Origin: Ferruginibacter sp.
GTDB lineage: Bacteria > Bacteroidota > Bacteroidia > Chitinophagales > Chitinophagaceae
Direction of reading: 5' to 3'
DNA length: 37,165 bases
Assembly (NCBI GenBank): GCA_025352695.1
Contig: JANXSK010000196.1
Location: 1-37,165 of the forward strand
Below, in pieces: positions 26,222 through 36,000 of this stretch. A program made the translations under genes and the position numbers. The notes below the pieces were generated by a model. That model was given only the letters and a program-made list of their open reading frames with translations, had not been told where the DNA came from and did not search any database. Positions within the stretch are counted from its first letter, which is position 1, and every line of letters starts with the position of its first letter.

Positions 26222-27250
26222 ATGCAACGCCGAACATTCATTAAAAATTCAACTATTGCCGCCGCAGGCTTAATGTATCAACCTTCAATGGCTTTTAGGG
26301 AAGATCCTTTGCTTGGACAGGGAAATAAGCGTTACCGGCTGGATACAAAATGGAGCCATGCAGATGTTGCACGCAATCCGGTTAATGATTGTCATGAGAT
26401 GGTGCAGGATAGCAAAGGCAGGATTATTCTACTGACCAATGAAACAAAGAATAATGTGTTGATTTATGATAAGACAGGTAAATTATTAACTACCTGGGGA
26501 AGTGAATATCCCGGGGCGCATGGTTTAACCTTGTTTAATGAAAATGGTACAGAAGTATTGTTTATCTGTGATAACAACCGCCACCAGGTAATTAAAACTA
26601 CGCTTGAAGGCAGGGTGTTGTTGGTGTTGGATTATCCTAAAGAAACAGGGGAGTATACCAAAGCAGAAGAATATGTACCTACAGAAACTGCCATTACGGC
26701 TAATGGTGATATTTATGTTGCAGACGGTTATGGGAAAGATTTTATTATTCGCTATGATTCCAAAGGGCGGTACATTAGTCATTTTGGTGGAAGGGGTAAC
26801 GAGCCAAAGCATTTGTTAAATGCACATGGTGTATGTGTTGACAATCGGGATCCTTTGCGGACATGCCTTGTAGTTACATCCCGTCAGCAAAATGCTTTCA
26901 AACGATACACATTTGAGGGCGTTTATATTGATACCATTCCTTTACCAGGTGCATGGGTTTGTCGTCCTGTTATAAAAGGAGATTACCTGTATGCTGCGGT
27001 ATTGCAGAGTAATTCGAATTTGTGGAAACAATCAGGCTTTATTACCATACTCGATAAAAACTTTAAAGTCGTTTCCAACCTTGGTGGTTCCGAACCAACA
27101 TATGTTGATCATAAACTTGATGAGATGTACCAAACAATAAAATATTTTGATTATCCTCACGATGTTTGTGTAGATGACGAAGAAAATTTATATGTCGCTC
27201 AATGGAACTCAGGTAAAGTATATCCTTATAAATTATCACCGGTAATTTAA
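26222..27250 (+). CDS. NHL/6-bladed beta-propeller protein with Tat-like signal
   Basis: A 342-residue exported beta-propeller. The leader MQRRTFIKNSTIAAAGLMYQ carries a twin-arginine motif (RRTFIK). The repeats have the NHL pattern, for example MVQDSKGRIILLTNETKNNV near residue 60, ITANGDIYVADGYGKDFIIR near 157, NAHGVCVDNRD near 200 and DVCVDDEENLYVAQWNSGKV near 315, consistent with about five to six blades. Its last base is the first base of the next ATG (1-base overlap), so it heads a three-gene translationally coupled block. Propellers of this type bind ligands or polymers, and some are lyases. No catalytic set is evident here, so a binding or scaffold role is the safer reading. Confidence 0.87.
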   Translation: MQRRTFIKNSTIAAAGLMYQPSMAFREDPLLGQGNKRYRLDTKWSHADVARNPVNDCHEMVQDSKGRIILLTNETKNNVLIYDKTGKLLTTWGSEYPGAHGLTLFNENGTEVLFICDNNRHQVIKTTLEGRVLLVLDYPKETGEYTKAEEYVPTETAITANGDIYVADGYGKDFIIRYDSKGRYISHFGGRGNEPKHLLNAHGVCVDNRDPLRTCLVVTSRQQNAFKRYTFEGVYIDTIPLPGAWVCRPVIKGDYLYAAVLQSNSNLWKQSGFITILDKNFKVVSNLGGSEPTYVDHKLDEMYQTIKYFDYPHDVCVDDEENLYVAQWNSGKVYPYKLSPVI

Positions 27251-28125
27251 TGAAAAAACTATTTATCTTTTTTAATTTTTTTTCAGCAGCAGTTACAGCT
27301 TTTTTTACTGTGTTGCAATTAAAAAGGTTACTGCTGTGTTTACCAATACTATTATTATTACTATTGCTTGCAGGTGTTGATTGTAAGGCGCAATCAACTG
27401 TGCAATTAGCACAACCGGTATTAAAATATCCATCGCTTTTTTTTAAAACTTTTGTAGCTGTCGAAATGAAATTTGAGCAGGCAGGTACACAAATTCATTA
27501 TACGCTAAACAATCAAACACCCACTACACAGAATAAAGTTTATACGCATCCAATTAAGATAAAAAAATCATTTACCACTTTAAAAGCCATCGTTTCAGGA
27601 GATAGTTTTTTGTCATCTGAAATAGTTTCTGCCACATTTATTAAAGAGGGATTTAAAATTAAGCTGGTGCAGCAAACGCCTGCCAATGAAAGGTTTAATG
27701 GTACTGGATTAAATACCTTGATAGACAATAAAGGCGGTATTGCTGACATGAATTCAAAAACATGGTTAGGTTACCAGCAGGATTCTGTTGAGATAAATAT
27801 AACCCTTGAAAAAAAACAAAAATTAACGGCGGTATTAATCAATTGCTTACAGGATCAGGGTAGCTGGGTTTTTTTACCGGCTAAGTTACAACTGTTTTAT
27901 TTTGATGAAAATAAGGGAACATTTGAATTATTGGGGGAGCAGTTACCTGATCATAATAAACAGGTATCGGCAATATCCTGTCAGCCTATATTATTGACAG
28001 CCTCAAAAAAAATAAAGGCACAAAAAATTAAGATCATACTAAAAGGAATAAAAACATTACCGGCATGGCATGCAGGTAACGGCCAACCGGGATGGTTATT
28101 TGTTGATGAAATAAAAGTGTATTAA
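27250..28125 (+). CDS. Exported FN3-associated (CHB_HEX_C) plus discoidin-like protein
   Basis: A 291-residue protein with two recognisable parts. At about 78-130 is a chitobiase C-terminal/FN3-associated module (IHYTLNNQTPTTQNKVY, then TLKAIVSG). At about 140-291 is a beta-rich discoidin-like domain ending in LPAWHAGNGQPGWLFVDEI. Both match the C-terminus of the next gene's product in order and in detail. The N-terminus is odd: two hydrophobic runs (about 4-22 and 27-42) come before a likely cleavage site at CKA/QS, longer than a usual signal peptide, and no internal ATG offers a shorter start. The start overlaps the NHL stop by one base and the next gene begins three bases after its stop. 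These modules usually bind carbohydrate; no catalytic residues are seen. Confidence 0.8.
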   Translation: MKKLFIFFNFFSAAVTAFFTVLQLKRLLLCLPILLLLLLLAGVDCKAQSTVQLAQPVLKYPSLFFKTFVAVEMKFEQAGTQIHYTLNNQTPTTQNKVYTHPIKIKKSFTTLKAIVSGDSFLSSEIVSATFIKEGFKIKLVQQTPANERFNGTGLNTLIDNKGGIADMNSKTWLGYQQDSVEINITLEKKQKLTAVLINCLQDQGSWVFLPAKLQLFYFDENKGTFELLGEQLPDHNKQVSAISCQPILLTASKKIKAQKIKIILKGIKTLPAWHAGNGQPGWLFVDEIKVY

Positions 28126-28128
28126 AAT

Positions 28129-30279
28129 ATGCAACGTTGGAAAACTATTTTATACAATGCCAGTTTTACATTTAATTGTATGCTGGTGTTTTTACTGATT
28201 TTTGAAAGTCGGTTGTCCTTGCCTGCCTGGATACAAACAGTAGGCCGTATGCACCCGCTGTTGTTGCACTTTCCCATCGTGTTGCTTGTGCTCTGTATTT
28301 TTTGGGAAGTTTTTTCCAGCCTCAAAAATTCTTTACCTAACCAACAGCCCACAATAGGAGACACCTTATTATTGCTTACTTCTTTCACGGCTGTCGTTAG
28401 TGCTTTGATGGGCTTATTATTATCCAAAGAAGCAGGTTATGCGCAGGAGGTACTGGCGTTGCACAAATGGAGTGGGGTGGCCGTTTCTTTTTTATCTTTT
28501 GCATGGTATACTTTCAGGCATACAATCCGGCATGTAAAAATAGTTGGTATATTAACTGCTACTGCTGCAGTATTTTTAGTAATAGTAACCGGACATCTCG
28601 GTGCCAATATTACCCACGGAGAAAATTTTTTGTTGGCACCGGTATCAAAAGATAAGCAGGCACCACCTGTGTTATTTGAAGACGCCATCATTTATGCCAA
28701 TATGGTACAGCCAATATTTATGGCAAAATGTATTAGCTGCCACAATGATAAAAAGGCAAAGGGAGAACTGGTAATGGAAACATTTGCTAAATTATTAAAA
28801 GGAGGAAAAGATGGGGCCTTATGGGATTCCACACACAAAGATTTAGGATTATTGATGAGCCGGCTTCACCTGCCATTGGATAATAAAAAGCACATGCCAC
28901 CAACAGGTAAACCACAACTTACAGAGGATGAAGTAGCGATTATTTATCACTGGATAAGAAGTGGTGCAAGCGATACTGTTAAAGTAGCACAACTGCCCAC
29001 AACTGATACCCTGCGTACATTGGCATCCTCTATTTTTAATACGATAGAAACAGATGACTATGCTTTTAAACCCGCAGACGAAAGTAAAATAAAAGCCTTG
29101 CGGAATAACTATCGTTTTGTAACACCTTTTGCACTTGGTTCACCAGCCCTTAGTGTAGAGTTTTTTGGGGCAGCACAATTCAAATCAGAGCAGCTAAAAG
29201 AATTATTGCCTGTAAAAGAACAGGTAGTTTCATTGAATTTAAATAAGATACCTGCTACTGATGCAGACTTGGCAACGATTGCTCAGTTTATAAATCTTCG
29301 CAAGCTTAATTTATCTTTTACAAATATTAAAGGGAGTGGTTTGGCCGCATTAAATTCTCTCAAAGAATTAAAGATATTATCCTTATCAGGTACGGGCGTA
29401 CATGCAGATAACTTAACTGTTTTAGCAGCACTACCCAAACTTACCCAATTGATTATATGGAGTACGCCAGCGCAATCGCAGCAGCTGAGTGCCTTGCAAA
29501 AACAATTTAAAAATACAAGGATAGAGACTGGGTTTACTGGTGATACCATCATCATTAAACTTACTGCCCCAATCATTGAAAATGAAGAACAGGTTGTTCT
29601 TCAGCCGGTTCTTTTAATACTAAAGCATTATGTTAAGGGGGTAACTATCCGTTACACCACTGATGGAACAGCACCCGATAGTTTACTGTCGCCGGTTTAT
29701 AAAGGAGATTTTTTGGTGGATAAAAATATGACCGTAAAAGTAAAAGCGTTTAAACAAGGTTGGATAAGCAGTGAGGTTGAAGAACAAACTTTTTATAAAG
29801 CTGGTTATAAAATTGATTCCATCCGTTTTGTACAACCTTCGCCCGATATGCCTTATAAAACAATGAGTGCAGCTATTTTGGCCGATACACAAAAAGGTGA
29901 TCAAAATTTCCGCAGTGGCAAATGGATTGGTTACAGAGGTATTCCCATGCAGGCAATGATGTATTTTGAAATCCCTCAGTCTATAACTTCTGTTACAGTA
30001 AGCAGCCTTATTGATATCGGTGGTTTTATTATGCCTCCTCAACAGATAGAAGTTTGGGCAGGTAATCACCCGGCGAAATTGAGGTTAATAAAAAAAATAA
30101 ATCCTGAGCAGCCGCTTAAAAATGCACCAGGTTATATGAAAGGCTACGAGTTAAATTTTCATACCGTAAAAGAAAAATATCTTAAAGTAGTAGTAATGCC
30201 TGTTGCTAAATTACCTGTTTGGCATAAAGGAAAAGCAGATAAAGGATGGATATTTGTTGATGAGATTTTTTTAAATTAA
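28129..30279 (+). CDS. Membrane cytochrome: DUF2231-like, CxxCH, LRR, FN3-associated and discoidin-like
   Basis: A 716-residue mosaic. The first 165 residues hold several transmembrane helices of DUF2231 type (MHPLLLHFPIVLLVLCIFW near residue 41). Next is a PSCyt1-like heme segment, CISCH (C201, C204, H205) with KKAKGELVMETF and later HMPPTGKPQLTEDE, the common cytochrome arrangement. Leucine-rich repeats follow at about 360-465 (LRKLNLSFTNIKGSGLAAL, LKILSLSGTGVHADNL). Then come an FN3-associated module (IRYTTDGTAPDSLLSPVY, about 503-555) and a discoidin-like tail (about 562-716) ending LPVWHKGKADKGWIFVDEI. The likely layout is an inner-membrane anchor with a periplasmic heme and binding modules. 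It would pass electrons between the membrane and the exported partners of this cluster (inference). Confidence 0.85.
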   Translation: MQRWKTILYNASFTFNCMLVFLLIFESRLSLPAWIQTVGRMHPLLLHFPIVLLVLCIFWEVFSSLKNSLPNQQPTIGDTLLLLTSFTAVVSALMGLLLSKEAGYAQEVLALHKWSGVAVSFLSFAWYTFRHTIRHVKIVGILTATAAVFLVIVTGHLGANITHGENFLLAPVSKDKQAPPVLFEDAIIYANMVQPIFMAKCISCHNDKKAKGELVMETFAKLLKGGKDGALWDSTHKDLGLLMSRLHLPLDNKKHMPPTGKPQLTEDEVAIIYHWIRSGASDTVKVAQLPTTDTLRTLASSIFNTIETDDYAFKPADESKIKALRNNYRFVTPFALGSPALSVEFFGAAQFKSEQLKELLPVKEQVVSLNLNKIPATDADLATIAQFINLRKLNLSFTNIKGSGLAALNSLKELKILSLSGTGVHADNLTVLAALPKLTQLIIWSTPAQSQQLSALQKQFKNTRIETGFTGDTIIIKLTAPIIENEEQVVLQPVLLILKHYVKGVTIRYTTDGTAPDSLLSPVYKGDFLVDKNMTVKVKAFKQGWISSEVEEQTFYKAGYKIDSIRFVQPSPDMPYKTMSAAILADTQKGDQNFRSGKWIGYRGIPMQAMMYFEIPQSITSVTVSSLIDIGGFIMPPQQIEVWAGNHPAKLRLIKKINPEQPLKNAPGYMKGYELNFHTVKEKYLKVVVMPVAKLPVWHKGKADKGWIFVDEIFLN

Positions 30280-30987
30280 TAAGAATTTTATTCTTGCATT
30301 AAATCATAATAGGTAGTTGACGTCCTGTTAATAAAACTTCCTGTGAAAACATAATTTAAGCTCATCAATAAATAAAATGAGGTATAAATTTTTATTTTGT
30401 GCATTAAAAGATTTTACACAAATGTTGTCATCACTAAAACGCTGGCAGGTGGATTCATTTTATTGTAACACTTTTTATAGAGGCCAATGAGGACAAAAAT
30501 AAAGCTGTGTAAATTAAAAGCAGAGCGAATAATTTAGTAAGTATTTCAGGCTTTAATAAATTGTTGAAATTTAAACAAATTGGCACAATTGCATAAAAGG
30601 ATTTCAGCAACTAAACCTATAAAATTATTTTTTTACAACTTAAAAATTTATTTATAAACTCTACTTTCTATCATTTAAAATCCATGTTTACATAATTATT
30701 TGATTTACCATGCCACACTGAATTAAAAAAAAATCTAATTATTATTGAATAATAAAAGTATGCATACACATGGATAATAAATGATGCATATAACGATTGC
30801 CATACTATAGGTGCCTTTTTAGGAACCTAATATAGTTTGTTCCATAAATTATAGTAGGCCCAAACTAAATAATAGCAACTTCAATTTTTAAAAAATCTAA
30901 TCAAGGCAACTAAATTGAAATAATTAAAATTAACTGCTTAAAAATAATAGTGTAAATAAATTAAAGCTGCTACTTTTTTGATTGCAT
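30280..30987 (+). other. 708-base AT-rich non-coding region before the sigma factor
   Basis: No open reading frame of note on either strand. A small AT-only hairpin (AAGAAT-TTT-ATTCTT, 30281-30295) right after the upstream stop could aid termination. A longer imperfect hairpin at 30804-30836 is listed separately. The remainder is A/T runs without tRNA-like or recognisable riboswitch folds by eye. The length is unusual for this densely packed window, so it probably holds the promoter of the sigma/FecR cassette and may hold a small RNA. Confidence 0.5.
30804..30836 (+). promoter_or_regulatory. Imperfect inverted repeat upstream of the sigma factor gene
   Basis: The arms ACTATAGGTGCCT (30804-30816) and AGGAACCTAATATAGT (30821-30836) pair around a TTTT loop, with one internal mismatch and a three-base bulge. 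It sits about 150 bases before the sigma-factor start. It may be a leader hairpin or an operator; no U tract follows, so it is not a typical terminator. Confidence 0.35.
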
Positions 30988-31566
30988 ATGAATGACTTAT
31001 TTTCAACCACAACAGATAAGAAGCTGATTGTTGCTGCCTGTGAAGGAAGCGAGGTGGCGTTTCGTAAATTATATGAAAGGTATTGGCTTGATTTATATAA
31101 AATAGCTTACCGGAGATTGCCTTCTGAAGAGGATTTAAAAGATGTGTTGCAGGAGACTTTCATTTCATTGTGGAAAAATATACACCACATATCAGTTGAT
31201 GAAAATATTGGCGGATATCTTTATACATCGTTGCGGAATAAAATTTTTAACTACTACGAAAAAAAGCAAGTAAGATTAAAAATGTTGATGAGCCAGCCTT
31301 TTCATCCTGTTGAATCTGAAGAAGCTATATACAGTCTTTTGAATACAAAAGAGCTAAAGCTTGCTATCAGTGGGATTATTACAGAAATGCCTCCTAAGAT
31401 GAAAAAAATTTATCTCCTAAGTAAAGAAGAGCAATTGACTAATGCAGAAATTGCCTGTATGCTGTTACTAGCACCACAAACAGTTAAAAATCAAATTCAT
31501 CAGGCACTTGGTCGCATTCGATGTGCACTTAAAAAAGGTACTTCCATTTTATTATTCTTTTTTTAA
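30988..31566 (+). CDS. ECF-type RNA polymerase sigma-70 factor (FecI-like)
   Basis: A 192-residue ECF sigma factor that would direct RNA polymerase to the SusC/SusD genes downstream when released by FecR. Region 2 covers about residues 20-90 (FRKLYERYWLDLYKIAYRR, then EDLKDVLQETFISLWKNI, the core-binding and -10-recognition helices). Region 4 covers about 120-180 (MPPKMKKIYLLSKEEQLTN, then the helix-turn-helix LAPQTVKNQIHQALGRIR). The ATG at 30988 is preferred to an in-frame TTG at 30982. Its position before FecR and an STN-containing SusC is the classic Bacteroidota trans-envelope signalling order. Confidence 0.94.
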   Translation: MNDLFSTTTDKKLIVAACEGSEVAFRKLYERYWLDLYKIAYRRLPSEEDLKDVLQETFISLWKNIHHISVDENIGGYLYTSLRNKIFNYYEKKQVRLKMLMSQPFHPVESEEAIYSLLNTKELKLAISGIITEMPPKMKKIYLLSKEEQLTNAEIACMLLLAPQTVKNQIHQALGRIRCALKKGTSILLFFF

Positions 31567-31685
31567 CCTGTTTTGCACTACTTGTTAAAAGTAGCATTTA
31601 GATTGTTTGTATACATCCCAAAATAAATAACATTTTTATAGTACTAAATCAATTGACGGCTGTTAATAGCAATAAAGGATAGCAT

Positions 31686-32858
31686 ATGCTTATGATTGAG
31701 GAATTAATTATTAAATATAATTCAGGGCAATGTAGTGCTGACGAAAAGAAATTGGTTGAACAATGGTACCAGTCTTTTGAGTGGAATGATAAGAGTAATT
31801 TATTTAATGAAAATAATATAGAGCATATCAAAGAAGAGGTTTGGTTGGCTATACAAAAAAACAAAATAACCTTAGCCTCAGAAAATAGTACGGTTATACC
31901 TCCACAAATTCATTCATTATTAAGATGGTGGCATTTTGCTTCGGCAGCTGCTGTTATTACTGCCATAGCCGCAATAAGTTTTTGGCAATATACGCCCTCC
32001 AAAAAAATAGCTGTAGCTAAGCTTATTAAAACAAAACAACTGCAAATTAAAGCGATAGAACCAGGAACAAGTAAAGCACAACTAGTGCTGGGAGACGGAA
32101 GCGTAATATCATTAGATTCTTCTCGTAACCTGCAACTACGGGAAGAAGATGGAACTAAAATAGATAAGCAGTCTGGTAAATTGATTTATAAAGATGTTGC
32201 CGATGGTAATGGGAAAATACTATTTAATACCTTATCAACACCACGTGGTGGAGAGTTTCAGTTGGTATTGCCCGATGGAAGTAAAGTTTGGTTAAACGCA
32301 GCGTCTTCTATAAAATTTCCTACCCGGTTTGAGGGTAAAGAAAGAACTGTTTTCTTACATGGCGAGGCCTATTTTGAAGTAGCAAAAAACAAACAAATGC
32401 CGTTTTATGTAAAATTAGACAATGATTTTGCAGTGGAGGTAACCGGCACCCATTTTAATATAATGGGATACAATGATGAGAGTGAAATACGAACAACATT
32501 GGAGGAAGGAAGTGTAAAAGTTACCCATAAAAATAACACCGTGCTTTTATCTCCATCTAAACAGGCCATTATGAAAAGAGCAAATGAAAGCTTAATAGTG
32601 AGTGATGCGGATGTAAGCCAAGAGCTTGCCTGGAAAAACGGTATGATCGAATTTGATGGCCAATCCTTACCTTATATTTTGCGGCAGTTAAGCAGGTGGT
32701 ATGATGTAAATATAGAATTTGCAAATGGTATACCAAAAGGAACGTATAAAGGCGCTATTCGCCGGCAGGCACCATTAACAGATGTGTTGGAAATTTTAAA
32801 ATTAGCCGGTGTAAAATTTAAAATGGAAGATAAAAACTTAATAGTAACCGGGGTATAA
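31686..32858 (+). CDS. FecR-family anti-sigma factor
   Basis: A 390-residue single-pass inner-membrane anti-sigma protein. A cytoplasmic N-terminal part (about 1-75) would hold the sigma factor. One transmembrane helix follows at about 78-98 (HFASAAAVITAIAAISFW). The periplasmic FecR domain at about 178-275 has LSTPRGGEFQLVLPDGSKVW, FLHGEAYFEVAKN and VEVTGTHFNIMGY. A DUF4974-type C-terminal domain (about 315-390, MIEFDGQSLPYILRQLSRWY to NLIVTGV) is the part that contacts the STN domain of the transporter. It lies 119 bases after the sigma gene and 144 bases before the SusC start, probably in one operon. Confidence 0.95.
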   Translation: MLMIEELIIKYNSGQCSADEKKLVEQWYQSFEWNDKSNLFNENNIEHIKEEVWLAIQKNKITLASENSTVIPPQIHSLLRWWHFASAAAVITAIAAISFWQYTPSKKIAVAKLIKTKQLQIKAIEPGTSKAQLVLGDGSVISLDSSRNLQLREEDGTKIDKQSGKLIYKDVADGNGKILFNTLSTPRGGEFQLVLPDGSKVWLNAASSIKFPTRFEGKERTVFLHGEAYFEVAKNKQMPFYVKLDNDFAVEVTGTHFNIMGYNDESEIRTTLEEGSVKVTHKNNTVLLSPSKQAIMKRANESLIVSDADVSQELAWKNGMIEFDGQSLPYILRQLSRWYDVNIEFANGIPKGTYKGAIRRQAPLTDVLEILKLAGVKFKMEDKNLIVTGV

Positions 32859-32909
32859 AAGAATATCCCAATCGGAAAATTTTGTCTCAATTTTTTTGTC
32901 AATGAAAAA

Positions 32910-32931
32910 CGGGAACGCTGAAACGTTCCCG
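32910..32931 (+). promoter_or_regulatory. Perfect GC-rich hairpin between FecR and the second SusC
   Basis: CGGGAACG (32910-32917) and CGTTCCCG (32924-32931) form a perfect 8-bp stem with loop CTGAAA, 72 bases before the SusC start. On the + strand it is followed by CTAAAAG, not a T run, so it is not a clear + strand terminator. On the opposite strand it is followed by TTTTTCA. It may partly terminate, process or stabilise mRNA, so that the transporter is made at a different level from FecR. Confidence 0.5.
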
Positions 32932-33002
32932 CTAAAAGATCTGGCAAAACATGTATTATAAACCTTGTAACACGATTGTTTAACCAAAAACTTAACAAAA
33001 CT

Positions 33003-36000
33003 ATGCAAATTTTCGACACCCACAAGTGGCCGCAACGATTACTTCCACCTGTTTTAATTATCAGGATTATGAAATTAACTGCTGTTTTTTTATTTGCCCT
33101 TACAATCAATGTAAGTGCAAACGGATATTCACAGGACATTACGTTAAAATTATCCAACACTTCTCTGGAAAAAGTATTTAATGAAATACGAAAACAAACA
33201 GGATACTTATTTTTTTATAAGACCGATTTATTAAAAGATATTCCCACTGTTAAAATAAAAGTAAAGAATGCCAGTATTGAAGAAGTTATGAAGACTTGTC
33301 TTATTGATCTTTCTTTAACTTATTTTATTATCGACAAAACAATTGTTTTAAATGCAAAACAAAAGAGTGTTGTAGAAAATATGAAGGAACAAATAGTTGC
33401 TCCCGATATTGATATAACAGGTAAAATTGTGTCTGATGCTGGAGTGCCATTGGTAGGGGCATCTATAAAATTAAAAGGTTCAACCATAGGTACAAGTACC
33501 GATGAGAATGGAAAGTTTACTCTCAGTATACCCGCTGCCGGTGGTGTTTTACAAATTTCTTTTGTTGGCTATGAAGTTCATGAAGTAGCCGTGAAAAATA
33601 ATGAGAATTTGAACATTACTTTAAAACAAAAAAATACCAAAGTTGAAGAAGTAGTGGTGATAGGATATGGATCTGTAAAAAAATCTGACCTTACGGGTTC
33701 TGTATCATCAGTAAGTGCTCAAAAGATTATGCAGGTAAAAGCTGTATCAACAGTAGCAGGTGTATTACAGGGCCAGGCTGCTGGTGTTCAGGTTATCCAG
33801 CGCTCTGGCCAGCCGGGTGATGGAGTATCAATAAAGATCAGGGGAACCAACTCTATTGCTGGTGGCAATGAAGTATTGTATGTAGTTGACGGCTTGCCGC
33901 TAGATGGGTTAAGCGCACAATTGAACCCTTCAGATATAGAAAGCATACAGGTGTTAAAAGATGCCTCCTCTACTGCGATTTATGGTGCAAGGGGTGCTAA
34001 TGGCGTAGTAATGATAACTACTAAAAAAGGTACTGAAGGAAAAGCAAGAGTTAGCTATAATGGTTATTACGGTAACCAGACCTTGCGTAAAAAAATGGAT
34101 CTTATTAATGCAAGGGAATTTGCCAATCTGCAAAATGAAGCCAACACCAACTGGAATACAGATAACCCCGGTCTGCTGCAAAAGTCCATCTGGTCATCTA
34201 CCCAAATAGATTCGCTTACTGCCCAGGGAACCGACTGGCAGGATTTGGTGTACCAAAGTGCTCCGGTCCAAAATCATGATCTTTCCATATCCGGTGGTAG
34301 TGCCGGCACAAAATATTATACTTCATTCGGTTATTACAACCAGAATGGTATTATCCAGAATTCAGGTTTCAAAAGGTTTTCTTTCAGGGGTAATCTTGAT
34401 CAGAAGATCAATGAAAGATTAACTACCAATATTAGCCTCTCTCTTCAGCAATCCAACTTTTCACAAAATAATTATTTTAATGCAGATGGAGGTGGTGGGG
34501 TGCCATTTACTACAATGGTAATGCCTCCTACACAAGGCGTTTATAATACCACTGGCAAGTACACAGTGTTCAGTGGCGTGCCGTGGGGCCAGACAAATCC
34601 TTACGCAATGTCAAAGGAAGAATACAGGTATAATCCTGCGCTGCGGCTAATCGGTAATGTAACGGTATCCTACGCTATCATTAAAGGTTTGAAATTAAAA
34701 TTGAGTGCCGGCCTCGATAATACGGCAGGCAGAACCGATTACTATGCCCCCAGTACCTTAAGTCTTTATCCCAATGGGGGAGCTTCTCAGAACTATAGCA
34801 ACTCCTCTACTTTTGTTAATGAGAACCTGTTGAATTATACCCATGCTTTTAGCAAGCATACCATTGATGCTATAGGTGGCTTTACTTATCAGGCAAGTAA
34901 AGCCCAAAGCCTTAACAGTGGCACAGCTACAGGGTTTTTAACAGATATCTATCAAAATAATAATTTGAATGCAGCCACTGTAAAAGCGGTTCCCGGGAGT
35001 GGTTACAACGATAATAAATTAATTTCTTACCTGGGTCGTATAAACTACAGTTATGCAGGTAAATACCTGTTGACATTGACCGGAAGGTATGACGGTTCAT
35101 CAAGGTTCAGCGAAAACCATAAGTATGGATTTTTTCCTTCCGGAGCTATTGGATGGAAAGTTTCTGATGAAGCTTTTATGCAAAGCGTTAAAGCTGTTTC
35201 CAACCTTAAATTGAGGGCCAGTTATGGTCTGTCAGGTAACCAAGCTATCGGTAATTATCAAACATTGGGACAATTAGCCAACACCAACGTCAACCTCAAC
35301 AATGCACCTGTAACAGGCTATTATTTAAGCCGCCTTGAAAACAAGAACCTTAAATGGGAAACTACCAAGCAGCTTGACCTGGGATTTGATCTGGGTTTGT
35401 TTGGTGACAGATTATTATTGACTGCAGATTACTATGATAAAAAAACGTCTGACCTGTTGCTCAATGTGACACTGCCAACTTCATCGGGCTATTCAAGTGT
35501 ATTGCAAAATGTTGGTGCCGTTGGTAATAAGGGATACGAGTTTCAACTTACAGGAAAGATTCTTACGGGTGGTTCATTAACGTGGAATTCTACCCTTACC
35601 TATTCCCACAACAAAACAAAAATCCTTGACCTTGGAAAAGATGCAAAAGGAAACCTGATCAACTATAAAGAAGTAGGCACCGGAGGCAACTGGTTCCCGA
35701 TGATACTGGGCCAGAGTATGCAGCAGTTGTTTGGCTATAAGGTTCTCGGCGTTTATCAGTCTGAAGCCGAAGCAATAGCAAATGGTGAGCCTACAAAAAA
35801 AGCAGGTGACTATAAATTTCAAACTACTCCCGGTGGCGTATTAGCCAACGATAACAGGAGGATATTATCGCACTTTGAACCGAAGTTCACTTTTGGATTC
35901 AACAACAATTTCACCTACAAGAACTTCACGCTTTCGATATTGATCGTTGGCTCATATGGTAATGATATTGCCAACGAATTTCGCAAATACAATATCACCC

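Noticed and set aside
5834..27250. PHM-like copper protein (5834-7147) and NHL propeller (26222-27250) as the two halves of a peptide-amidating enzyme
   Set aside because: Animal PAL is an NHL-type propeller and PHM is the copper half, but the two genes here are 19 kb apart, in different clusters, and the propeller shows no clear lyase active-site set. Both families are common alone in bacteria.
30281..30295. AAGAAT-TTT-ATTCTT as a firm terminator after the cytochrome cluster
   Set aside because: The stem is six A/T-dominated pairs with no T tract after it; too weak to list as a terminator on its own.
32672..33160. 162-residue open frame on the minus strand across FecR and SusC
   Set aside because: It lies opposite two well-supported genes, has no recognisable motif or leader, and is best explained as a shadow frame.
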